Part shown: positions 1 to 9,445 of the stretch, piece after piece | How positions within the stretch are numbered: the first letter of the stretch is position 1 | How the letters are laid out: each line of letters opens with the position of its first letter | Origin: Saccoglossus kowalevskii | Lineage: Eukaryota > Hemichordata > Enteropneusta > Harrimaniidae | DNA length: 64,000 bases | Assembly (NCBI RefSeq): GCF_000003605.2 | Contig: NW_003133315.1 | Span: 145,202 to 209,201 of the forward strand | Reading direction: 5' to 3' | The notes under the pieces: generated by a model | Databases searched by the model: none | Told to the model about the DNA's origin: nothing | Seen by the model: the letters and a program-made list of their open reading frames with translations, nothing else | Translations under genes and position numbers: made by a program

Positions 1-22
1 TAGGTGAACGCCAAATGTTTAA
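1..22 (+). repeat. Tail end of a monomer cut by the window start
   Basis: This is the last 22 bases of a B-tail (TAGGTGAACGCC then AAATGTTTAA), continuing straight into monomer 1. The array therefore extends beyond the left edge. Confidence 0.95.
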
Positions 23-92
23 AGTAAAGCGCGATCGGGCGTGGTTAGTACTTGCATGGGAGACTCCCCGAGTAAATGAGCCATTGATTTTT
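23..92 (+). pseudogene. 5S rRNA-derived segment with Pol III internal control region (copy 1 of 68)
   Basis: Aligned without gaps to vertebrate 5S rRNA (recalled), this covers 5S positions ~50 to 97. Box A is degraded (AGTAAAGCGCGA against AGCCAAGCAGGG). The intermediate element TCGGGC is exact. Box C is GGTTAGTACTTG-C-ATGGGAGAC against GGTTAGTACTTG-G-ATGGGAGAC. From TCGGGC to the CCTG after box C I count 32 of 36 identities in the common version; copy 1 itself reads CCCG there. A five-T run at 88-92 stands where 5S position ~115-119 would be. The first ~45 nt of 5S rRNA, including the 5' strand of helix I, is not recognisable, so it cannot encode working 5S rRNA. In a real 5S gene these boxes bind TFIIIA and recruit TFIIIC and Pol III; whether they act here is unknown. 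The same segment opens every monomer below. Confidence 0.85.
88..92 (+). terminator. T5 run, candidate Pol III terminator (copy 1)
   Basis: TTTTT follows box C at close to the distance seen in true 5S genes, and is followed by CTTTC. The run is kept in nearly all copies. It is cut to four Ts in monomers 20, 29 and 51, and lengthened to seven in monomer 57. Function is inferred from position only. Confidence 0.45.
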
Positions 93-165
93 CTTTCATC
101 ACACTCACACACATAGTAAAGATATAAGGCAACGCTCCTGCATCCTTCCTTACTGTGATGGCAGT

Positions 166-173
166 TATTTATA
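166..173 (-). promoter_or_regulatory. TATAAATA-like octamer on the minus strand (copy 1)
   Basis: TATTTATA on the plus strand reads TATAAATA on the minus strand, pointing leftward into the 5S-like segment. It is repeated in nearly every monomer and altered in monomers 17, 50, 60 and 67. In AT-rich DNA such octamers can occur by chance, so promoter function is only a possibility. Confidence 0.25.
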
Positions 174-238
174 GTGGAAAATCGTGGACTTTTTGTATCT
201 ATTTTAATTAAGGAAAAGTTTTCAAATTCCTTCTAATT

Positions 239-246
239 TTCTAGAA
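239..246. promoter_or_regulatory. TTCTAGAA palindrome, HSE-like
   Basis: TTC and GAA are separated by 2 bp, as two inverted units of a heat-shock element, with extra TTC triplets just upstream at irregular spacing. The palindrome is present in almost every monomer. Two units are usually too few for strong HSF binding, so this is a weak call. Confidence 0.15.
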
Positions 247-301
247 CAAGTTGTAGATGCTGACGGTGCGTAGTAGGTTTTAAGATGTTAACACACCGTG
301 T

Positions 302-346
302 AAAGTTGTTCAAAGTGATTGCAAAGTTATGCAAAGTTATTGCAAA
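302..346 (+). repeat. Internal subrepeat: five AAAG steps at ~10.5-bp period
   Basis: AAA runs start at 302, 312, 323, 333 and 344, giving spacings of 10, 11, 10 and 11 bp. The last three units are near-identical (TTGCAAAGTT, ATGCAAAGTT, TTGCAAAGTT), so local slippage probably made them. The period equals one turn of B-DNA. Seven monomers (14, 22, 28, 30, 37, 47, 58) have lost one 10-11 bp unit, which keeps the phase. The middle unit is ATGCAAAG, ATGGAAAG or ATGTAAAG in different subfamilies. Confidence 0.8.
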
Positions 347-649
347 GTTCGTTGATGTATTGGTATGTATGACCTAAGTTGTTGGCATATAGAAACGCGC
401 AGTGGTAAAGTCGAACAATTTAATAAAAGCCAGTTCAAAGCAGCATATAGATGTTTACATGAACTCACTGTAAAATGTTAGAAAACAACATGCAATGTTC
501 AAGTAAAAAGCGAAGTAAATTTTGGCGGAGTTGCTTGTATATTAAACCTAAGTCATCGTCATGACACCCCCGCAGTTAAATTTCGAAAACAATAAGTAAA
601 TGTATCGAGAATGCCTCATAAATAAGCAGATTATCACAACAGCCAACCG

Positions 650-697
650 AAAATTCGACAACAAACTGCTTACAAAGTTGTGAAAAGCGATTGCAAA
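650..697 (+). repeat. Second A-rich block with loose ~11-bp spacing
   Basis: A runs start near 650, 663, 674, 683 and 695, with ACAAAG and TTGCAAAGTTG units resembling those of the block 350 bp upstream. The spacing is less regular than in the first block. It probably shares an origin with it, but that is inference. Confidence 0.4.
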
Positions 698-772
698 GTT
701 GCTTGTTTCAATCGGTATTGTTACCTGAGATATCATATTAACAATTACCATAGTTAAAAGTTCGAAAATGTG

Positions 773-780
773 TATAAATA
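773..780 (+). promoter_or_regulatory. TATAAATA octamer on the plus strand (copy 1)
   Basis: GTGTATAAATATTTCG is kept in nearly every monomer and points rightward toward the next 5S-like segment. In monomers 32 and 57 it reads GTGAATAAATATTTCG and in 33 GTGAATACATATTTCG, so the TATA core is lost there. Together with the minus-strand octamer it makes a convergent pair around each 5S-like segment. Confidence 0.25.
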
Positions 781-969
781 TTTCGTGAATTGTTGTAAAA
801 TTACCGTAGTGTTACTCCGAGTAAGTAGAGGTCATAGGTCAAATATGGAAGGTACTTTGTGCCAGCGATAACGATTTTAAAACATTTAAAAACATAAAAT
901 ACCCGCCAATTTGGCTTAACTTTAAATAATTCATGCAGCTGTATGTTTAGATGACCGCCAAAAGTTGAA

Positions 970-1039
970 AGTAAAGCGCGATCGGGCGTGGTTAGTACTT
1001 GCATGGGAGACTCCCTGAGTAAATGAGCCATTGATTTTT
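970..1039 (+). pseudogene. 5S rRNA-derived segment (copy 2, common version)
   Basis: This is the most frequent version of the segment, ending GGGAGACTCCCTGAG where copy 1 has GGGAGACTCCCCGAG. The T run is at 1035-1039. If initiation followed 5S geometry, a transcript would start near 921 and end in the T run, about 117 nt long. A TTTAAATA at 921-928 could instead act as a TATA-like element for a start some 25-30 bp further in. Both are inference; no transcript is known. Confidence 0.83.
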
Positions 1040-1916
1040 CTTTCATCACACTCACACACATAGTAAAGATATAAGGCAACGCTCCTGCATCCTTCCTTAC
1101 TGTGATGGCAGTTATTTATAGTGGAAAATCGTGGACTTTTTGTATCTATTTTAATTAAGGAAAAGTTTTCAAATTCCTTCTAATTTTCTAGAACAAGTTG
1201 TAGATGCTGACGGTACGTAGTAGGTTTTAAGATGTTAACACACCGTGTAAAGTTGTTCAAAGTGATTGCAAAGTTATGCAAAGTTATTGCAAAGTTCGTT
1301 GATGTATTGGTATGTATGACCTAAGTTGTTGGCATATAGAAACGCGCAGTGGTAAAGTCGAACAATTTAATAAAAGCCAGTTCAAAGCAGCATATAGATG
1401 TTTACATGAACTCACTGTAAAATGTTAGAAAACAACATGCAATGTTCAAGTAAAAAGCGAAGTAAATTTTGGCGGAGTTGCTTGTATATTAAACCTAAGT
1501 CATCGTCATGACACCCCCGCAGTTAAATTTCGAAAACAATAAGTAAATGTATCGAGAATGCCTCATAAATAAGCAGATTATCACAACAGCCAACCGAAAA
1601 TTCGACAACAAACTGCTTACAAAGTTGTGAAAAGCGATTGCAAAGTTGCTTGTTTCAATCGGTATTGTTACCTGAGATATCATATTAACAATTACCATAG
1701 TTAAAAGTTCGAAAATGTGTATAAATATTTCGTGAATTGTTGTAAAATTACCGTAGTGTTACTCCGAGTAAGTAGAGGTCATAGGTCAAATATGGAAGGT
1801 ACTTTGTGCCAGCGATAACGATTTTAAAACATTTAAAAACATAAAATACCCGCCAATTTGGCTTAACTTTAAATAATTCATGCAGCTGTATGTTTAGATG
1901 ACCGCCAAAAGTTTAA
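970..1916 (+). repeat. Satellite monomer 2 (947 bp)
   Basis: Long form, nearly identical to monomer 1 and so a recent neighbour duplication. Its end is a hybrid: A-tail GATGACCGCC followed by B-type GTTTAAAG. Confidence 0.95.
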
Positions 1917-2853
1917 AGTAAAGCGCGATCGGGCGTGGTTAGTACTTGCATGGGAGACTCCCTGAGTAAATGAGCCTTTGATTTTTCTTTCATCACACTC
2001 ACACACATAGTAAAGATATAAGGCAACGCTCCTGCATCCTTCCTTACTGTGATGGCAATTATTTATAGTGGACTTTTTGTAACTATTTTAATTAAGGAAA
2101 AGTTTTCAAATTCCTTCTAATTTTCTAGAACAAGTTGTAGATGCTGTCGGTACGTAGTAGGATTTAAGATGTTAACACACCGTGTAACGTTGTTCAAAGT
2201 GATTGCAAAGTTATGCAAAGTTATTGCAAAGTTCGTTGATGTATTGGTATGTATGACCTAAGTTGTTGGCATATAGAAACGCGCAGTGGTAAAGTCGAAC
2301 ATTTAATAAAAGCCAGTTCAAAGCAGCATATAGATGTTTACATGAACTCACTGTAAAATGTTAGAAAACAGCATGCAATGTTCAAGGGAAAAAGCGAAGG
2401 AAATTTTGGCGGAGTTGCTTGTATATTGAACCTAAGTCATCGTCATGACACCACCGCAGTTAAATTTCGAAAACAATAACTAATTGTATCGAGAATGCCT
2501 CATAAATAAGCAGATTATCACAACAGCTAACCGAAAATTCGACAACAAACTGCTTACAAAGTTGTGAAAAGCGATTGCAAAGTTGCTTGTTTCAATCGGT
2601 ATTGTTATCTGAGATATCATATTAACAATTACCATAGTTAAAAGTTCGAAAATGTGTATAAATATTTCGTGAATTGCTGTAAAATTACCGCAGTGTTACT
2701 CCAAGTAAGGAGAGGTGATAGGTCAAATATCGAAGGTACTTTGTGCCAGCGATAATGATGTTAAAACATTTAAAAACATGAAATACCCGCCAATTCGGAT
2801 TAATTTTAAATAATTCATGCAGCTGTGTGTTTAGGTGAACGCCAAATGTTTAA
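1917..2853 (+). repeat. Satellite monomer 3 (937 bp)
   Basis: Short form, B-tail. It has CACCACCGCAG in place of the C5 run, AACTAATTG, and the rare CCGCAGTG, which is shared with monomer 34. Confidence 0.95.
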
Positions 2854-3800
2854 AGTAAAGCGCGATCGGGCGTGGTTAGTACTTGCATGGGAGACTCCCC
2901 GAGTAAATTAGCCATTGATTTTTCTTTCATCACACTCACACACATAGTAAAGATATAAGGCAACGCTCCTGCATCCTTCCTTACTGTGATGGCAGTTATT
3001 TATAGTGGAAAATCGTGGACTTTTTGTATCTATTTTAATTAAGGAAAAGTTTTCAAATTCCTTCTAATTTTCTAGAACAAGTTGTAGATGCTGACGGTAC
3101 GTAGTAGGTTTTAAGATGTTAACACACCGTGTAAAGTTGTTCAAAGTGATTGCAAAGTTATGCAAAGTTATTGCAAAGTTCGTTGATGTATTGGTATGTA
3201 TGACCTAAGTTGTTGGCATATAGAAACGCGCAGTGGTAAAGTCGAACAATTTAATAAAAGCCAGTTCAAAGCAGCATATAGATGTTTACATGAACTCACT
3301 GTAAAATGTTAGAAAACAACATGCAATGTTCAAGTAAAAAGCGAAGTAAATTTTGGCGGAGTTGCTTGTATATTAAACCTAAGTCATCGTCATGACACCC
3401 CCGCAGTTAAATTTCGAAAACAATAAGTAAATGTATCGAGAATGCCTCATAAATAAGCAGATTATCACAACAGCCAACCGAAAATTCGACAACAAACTGC
3501 TTACAAAGTTGTGAAAAGCGATTGCAAAGTTGCTTGTTTCAATTGGTATTGTTACCTGAGATATCATATTAACAATTACCATAGTTAAAAGTTCGAAAAT
3601 GTGTATAAATATTTCGTGAATTGTTGTTAAATTACCGTAGTGTTACTCCGAGTAAGTAGAGGTCATAGGTCAAATATGGAAGGTACTTTGTGCCAGCGAT
3701 AACGATTTTAAAACATTTAAAAACATAAAATACCCGCCAATTTGGCTTAACTTTAAATAATTCATGCAGCTGTATGTTTAGATGACCGCCAAAAGTTGAA
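2854..3800 (+). repeat. Satellite monomer 4 (947 bp)
   Basis: Long form, A-tail, CCCCGAG after box C and TTTTTGTATC, as in monomers 1 and 35. AATTGG replaces AATCGG near 3541, a CpG transition. Confidence 0.95.
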
Positions 3801-4738
3801 AGTAAAGCGCGATCGGGCGTGGTTAGTACTTGCATGGGAGACTCCCTGAGTAAATGAGCCATTGATTTTTCTTTCATCACACTCACACACATAGTAAAGA
3901 TATAAGGCAACGCTCCTGCATCCTTCCTTACTGTGATGGCAATTATTTATAGTGGACTTTTTGTAACTATTTTAATTAAGGAAAAGTTTTCAAATTCCTT
4001 CTAATTTTCTAGAACAAGTTGTAGATGCTGTCGGTACGTAGTAGGTTTTAAGATGTTAACACACCGTGTAAAGTTGTTCAAAGTGATTGCAAAGTTATGG
4101 AAAGTTATTGCAAAGTTCGTTGATGTATTGGTATGTATGACCTAAGTTGTTGGCATATAGAAACACGCAGTGGTAAAGTCGAACAATTTAATAAAAGCCA
4201 GTTCAAAGCAGCATATAGATGTTTACATGAACTCACTGTAAAATGTTAGAAAACAGCATGCAATGTTCAAGTAAAAAAGCGAAGGAAATTTTGGCGGAGT
4301 TGCTTGTATATTAAACCTAAGTCATCGTCATGACACCCCCGCAGTTAAATTTCGAAAACAATAAGTAAATGTATCGAGAATGCCTCATAAATAAGCAGAT
4401 TATCACAACAGCCAACCGAAAATTCGACAACAAACTGCTTACAAAGTTGTGAAAAGCGATTGCAAAGTTGCTTGTTTCAATCGGTATTGTTACCTGAGAT
4501 ATTATATTCACAATTACCATAGTTAAAAGTTCGAAAATGTGTATAAATATTTCGTGAATTGCTGTTAAATTACCGTAGTGTTACTCCGAGTAAGTAGAGG
4601 TCATAGGTCAAATATGGAAGGTACTTTGTGCCAGCGATAACGATTTTAAAACATTTAAAAACATAAAATACCCGCCAATTTGGCTTAACTTTAAATAATT
4701 CATGCAGCTGTATGTTTAGATGACCGCCAAAAGTTGAA
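3801..4738 (+). repeat. Satellite monomer 5 (938 bp)
   Basis: Short form, A-tail, ATGGAAAG subrepeat version. It carries the rare GATATTATATTCAC near 4497, shared only with monomer 41. Confidence 0.95.
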
Positions 4739-5675
4739 AGTAAAGCGCGATCGGGCGTGGTTAGTACTTGCATGGGAGACTCCCTGAGTAAATGAGCCAT
4801 TGATTTTTCTTTCATCACACTCACACACATAGTAAAGATATAAGGCAACGCTCCTGCATCCTTCCTTACTGTGATGGCAATTATTTATAGTGGACTTTTT
4901 GTAACTATTTTAATTAAGGAAAAGTTTTCAAATTCCTTCTAATTTTCTAGAACAAGTTGTAGATGCTGTCGGTACGTAGTAGGTTTTAAGATGTTAACAC
5001 ACCGTGTAAAGTTGTTCAAAGTGATTGCAAAGTTATGGAAAGTTATTGCAAAGTTCGTTGATGTATTGGTATGTATGACCTAAGTTGTTGGCATATAGAA
5101 ACGCGCAGTGGTAAAGTCGAACAATTTAATAAAAGCCAGTTCAAAGCAGCATATAGATGTTTACATGAACTCACTGTAAAATGTTAGAAAACAGCATGCA
5201 ATGTTCAAGTAAAAAAGCGAAGGAAATTTTGGCGGAGTTGCTTGTATATTAAACCTAAGTCATCGTCATGACACCCCCGCAGTTAAATTTCGAAAACAAT
5301 AAGTAAATGTATCGAGAATGCCTCATAAATAAGCAGATTATCACAACAGCCAACCGAAAATTCGACAACAAACTGCTTACAAAGTTGTGAAAAGCGATTG
5401 CAAAGTTGCTTGTTTCAATCGGTATTGTTACCTGAGATATCATATTAACAATTACCATAGTTAAAAGTTCGAAAATGTGTATAAATATTTCGTGAATTGC
5501 TGTTAAATTACCGTAGTGTTACTCCGAGTAAGTAGAGGTCATAGGTCAAATATGGAAGGTACTTTGTGCCAGCGATAACGATTTTAAAACATTTAAAAAC
5601 ATAAAATACCCGCCAATTTGGCTTAACTTTAAATAATTCATGCAGCTCTATGTTTAGATGACCGCCAAAAGTGAA
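4739..5675 (+). repeat. Satellite monomer 6 (937 bp)
   Basis: Short form, ATGGAAAG version, A-tail with CTCTATG instead of CTGTATG. One T is missing from AAAAGTTGAAAG just before monomer 7. Confidence 0.95.
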
Positions 5676-6623
5676 AGTAAAGCGCGATCGGGCGTGGTTA
5701 GCACTTGCATGGGAGACTCCCTGAGTAAATGAGCCATTGATTTTTCTTTCATCACACTCACACACATAGTAAAGATATAATGCAACGCTCCTGCATCCTT
5801 CCTTACTGTGATGGCAGTTATTTATAGTGGAAAATCGTGGACTTTTTGTAACTATTTTAATTAAGGAAAAGTTTTCAAATTCCTTCTATTTTTCTAGAAC
5901 AAGTTGTAGATGCTGACGGTACGTAGTAGGTTTTAAGATGTTAACACACCGTGTAAAGTTGTTCAAAGTGATTGCAAAGTTATGCAAAGTTATTGCAAAG
6001 TTCGTTGATGTATTGGTATGTATGACCTAAGTTGTTGGCATATAGAAACGCGCAGTGGTAAAGTCGAACAATTTAATAAAAGCCAGTTCAAAGCAGCATA
6101 TAGATGTTTACATGAACTCACTGTAAAATGTTAGAAAACAGCATGCAATGTTCAAGTAAAAAAGCGAAGGAAATTTTGGCGGAGTTGCTTGTATATTAAA
6201 CCTAAGTCATCGTCATGACACCCCCGCAGTTAAATTTCGAAAACAATAAGTAAATGTATCGAGAATGCCTCATAAATAAGCAGATTATCACAACAGCCAA
6301 CCGAAAATTCGACAACAAACTGCTTACAAAGTTGTGAAAAGCGATTGCAAAGTTGCTTATTTCAATCGGTATTGTTACCTGAGATATCATATTAAGAATT
6401 ACCATAGTTAAAAGTTCGAAAATGTGTATAAATATTTCGTGAATTGCTGTTAAATTACCGTAGTGTTACTCCGAGTAAGTAGAGGTCATAGGTCAAATAT
6501 GGAAGGTACTTTGTGCCAGCGATAACGATTTTAAAACATTTAAAAACATAAAATACCCGCCAATTTGGCTTAACTTTAAATAATTCATGCAGCTCTATGT
6601 TTAGATGACCGCCAAAAGTTGAA
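5676..6623 (+). repeat. Satellite monomer 7 (948 bp)
   Basis: Long form. TTGCTTATTTC near 6353 is shared with monomer 60, and ATAATGCAACG after the CA-rich stretch with monomers 13, 16, 29, 38 and 59. A-tail with CTCTATG. Confidence 0.95.
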
Positions 6624-7560
6624 AGTAAAGCGCGATCGGGCGTGATTAGTACTTGCATGGGAGACTCCCTGAGTAAATGAGCCATTGATTTTTCTTTCAT
6701 CACACTCACACACATAGTAAAGATATAAGGCAACGCTCCTGCATCCTTCCTCACTGTGATGGCAATTATTTATAGTGGAATTTTTGTAACTATTTTAATT
6801 AAGCAAAAATTTTCAAATTCCTTCTAATTTTCTAGAACAAGTTGTATAAGCTGTCGACACGTAGTAGGTTTTAAGATGTTAACATACCGCGTAAAGTTGT
6901 TCAAAGTGATTGCAAAGTTATGCAAAGTTATTGCAAAGTTCGTTGATGTATTGGTATGTATGACCTAAGTTGTTGGCATATAGAAACGCGCAGTGGTAAT
7001 GTCGAACAATTTAATAAAAGCCAGTTCAAAGCAGCATATAGATGTTTACATGAACTGACTGTAAAATTTTAGAAAACAGCATGCAATGTTCAAGGGAAAA
7101 AGCGAAGGAAATGTTGGCGGAGTTGCTTGTATATTAAACCTAAGTCATTGTCATGTCACCCCGCAGTTAAATTTCGAAAACAATAAGTAAATATATCGAG
7201 AATGCCTCATAAATAAGCAGATTATCACAACAGCCAACCAAAAATTCGACAACAAACTGCTTACAAAGTTGTGAAAAACGATTGCAAAGTTGCTTGTTTC
7301 AATCGGTATTGTTATCTGAGATATCATATTAATAATTACCATAGTTAAAAGTTCGAAAATGTGTATAAATATTTCGTGAATTGCTGTAAAATTACCGTAG
7401 TGTTACTCCATGTAAGTAGAGGTCATAGGTCAAATATCGAAGGTACTTTGTGCCAGCGATAATGATGTTAAAACATTTAAAAACATAAAATACCCGCCAA
7501 TTCGGATTGACTTTAAATAATTCCTGCAGCTGTGTGTTTAGGTGAATGCCAAATGTTTAA
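6624..7560 (+). repeat. Satellite monomer 8 (937 bp)
   Basis: Short form of the GTGGAATTTTT kind with CTGTCGACACG. The 5S-like segment has GTGATTAG before the TACTTGC of box C. AAAAACGATTG and GAATGCC match monomer 24. B-tail. Confidence 0.95.
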
Positions 7561-8508
7561 AGTAAAGCGCGATCGGGCGTGGTTAGTACTTGCATGGGAG
7601 ACTCCCTGAGTAAATGAGCCATTGATTTTTCTTTCATCACACTCACACACATAGTAAAGATATAAGGCAACGATCCTGCATCCTTCCTTACTGTGATGGC
7701 AGTTATTTATAGTGGAAAATCGTGGACTTTTTGTAACTATTTTAATTAAGGAAAAGTTTTCAAATTCCGTCTAATTTTCTAGAACAAGTTGTAGATGCTG
7801 ACGGTACGTAGTAGGTTTTAAGATGTTAACACACCGTGTAAAGTTGTTCAAAGTGATTGCAAAGTTATGTAAAGTTATTGCAAAGTTCGTTGATGTATTG
7901 GTATGTATGACCTAAGTTGTTGGCATATAGAAACGCGCAGTGGTAAAGTCGAACAATTTAATAAAAGCCAGTTCAAAGCAGCATATAGATGTTTACATGA
8001 ACTCACTGTAAAATGTTAGAAAACAGCATGCAATGTTCAAGTAAAAAAGCGAAGGAAATTTTGGCGGAGTTGCTTGTATATTAAACCTAAGTCATCGTCA
8101 TGACACCCCCGCAGTTAAATTTCGAAAACAATAAGTAAATGTATCGAGAATGCCTCATAAATAAGCAGATTATCACAACAGCCAACCGAAAATTCGACAA
8201 CAAACTGCTTACAAAGTTGTGAAAAGCGATTGCAAAGTTGCTTGTTTCAATCGGTATTGTTACCTGAGATATCATATTAAGAATTACCATAGTTAAAAGT
8301 TCGAAAATGTGTATAAATATTTCGTGAATTGCTGTAAAATTACCGTAGTGTTACTCCATGTAAGTAGAGGTCATAGGTCAAATATCGAAGGTATTTTGTG
8401 CCAGCGATAATGATGTTAAAACATTTAAAAACATAAAATACCCGCCAATTCGGATTGACTTTAAATAATTCATGCAGCTGTGTGTTTAGGTGAACGCCAA
8501 ATGTTTAA
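7561..8508 (+). repeat. Satellite monomer 9 (948 bp)
   Basis: Long form, ATGTAAAG subrepeat version, CCATGTAAG and B-tail. AACGATCCTGC near 7670 matches monomer 25. Confidence 0.95.
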
Positions 8509-9445
8509 AGTAAAGCGCGATCGGGCGTGGTTAGTACTTGCATGGGAGACTCCCTGAGTAAATGAGCCATTGATTTTTCTTTCATCACACTCACACACAT
8601 AGTAAAGATATAAGGCAACGCTCCTGCATCCTTCCTTACTGTGATGGCAGTTATTTATAGTGGACTTTTTGTAACTATTTTAATTAAGGAAAAGTTTTCA
8701 AATTCCTTCTAATTTTCTAGAACAAGTTGTAGATGCTGACGGTACGTAGTAGGTTTAAGATGTTAACACACCGTGTAAAGTTGTTCAAAGTGATTGCAAA
8801 GTTATGTAAAGTTATTGCAAAGTTCGTTGATGTATTGGTATGTATGACCTAAGTTGTTGGCATATAGAAACGCGCAGTGGTAAAGTCGAACAATTTAATA
8901 AAAGCCAGTTCAAAGCAGCATATAGATGTTTACATGAAATCACTGTAAAATGTTAGAAAACAGCATGCAATGTTCAAGTAAAAAAGCGAAGGAAATTTTG
9001 GCGGAGTTGCTTGTATATTAAACCTAAGTCATCGTCATGACACCCCCGCAGTTAAATTTCGAAAACAATAAGTAAATGTATCGAGAATGCCTCATAAATA
9101 AGCAGATTATCACAACAGCCAACCGAAAATTCGACAACAAACTGCTTACAAAGTTGTGAAAAGCGATTGCAAAGTTGCTTGTTTCAATCGGTATTGTTAC
9201 CTGAGATATCATATTAAGAATTACCATAGTTAAAAGTTCGAAAATGTGTATAAATATTTCGTGAATTGCTGTAAAATTACCGTAGTGTTACTCCATGTAA
9301 GTAGAGGTCATAGGTCAAATATCGAAGGTATTTTGTGCCAGCGATAATGATGTTAAAACATTTAAAAACATAAAATACCCGCCAATTCGGATTGACTTTA
9401 AATAATTCATGCAGCTGTGTGTTTAGGTGAACGCCAAATGTTTAA
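8509..9445 (+). repeat. Satellite monomer 10 (937 bp)
   Basis: Short form, ATGTAAAG version, B-tail. One T is missing in GTAGGTTTAAG, as in monomers 11, 15 and 26. GAAATCACTG is private to this copy. Confidence 0.95.

Larger units (their letters stand above)
23..969 (+). repeat. Satellite monomer 1 (947 bp)
   Basis: Long form, A-tail. Box C is followed by CCCCGAG, and the T-rich stretch after the indel reads TTTTTGTATC. Both are shared with monomers 4 and 35 (monomer 2 shares the second). It has the rare GAAGTAAATTTTGG version of the late-middle region. Confidence 0.95.

Noticed and set aside
23-92. Functional 5S rRNA gene
   Set aside because: The 5' half is not recognisable and the strand pairing of helix I cannot form, so only the promoter half is supported.
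302-346. TCF/LEF, POU or HNF4 binding sites in the CAAAG units
   Set aside because: Short AT-rich motifs match many factors by chance; the regular 10.5-bp spacing is the stronger observation.
548-751. 67-codon minus-strand frame, repeated in most monomers, as a gene
   Set aside because: It recurs only because the monomer recurs, its ends shift with C-run indels, and no start context, domain or neighbour supports translation.
755-770. tRNA-type Pol III box B at GTTCGAAAATG
   Set aside because: The closing C of the box B consensus is missing and no box A lies at a suitable distance upstream.
801-1079. 92-codon minus-strand frame, repeated in about half the monomers, as a gene
   Set aside because: It lies antisense to the 5S-like segment, is broken or re-started in many copies, and resembles no family I recognise.
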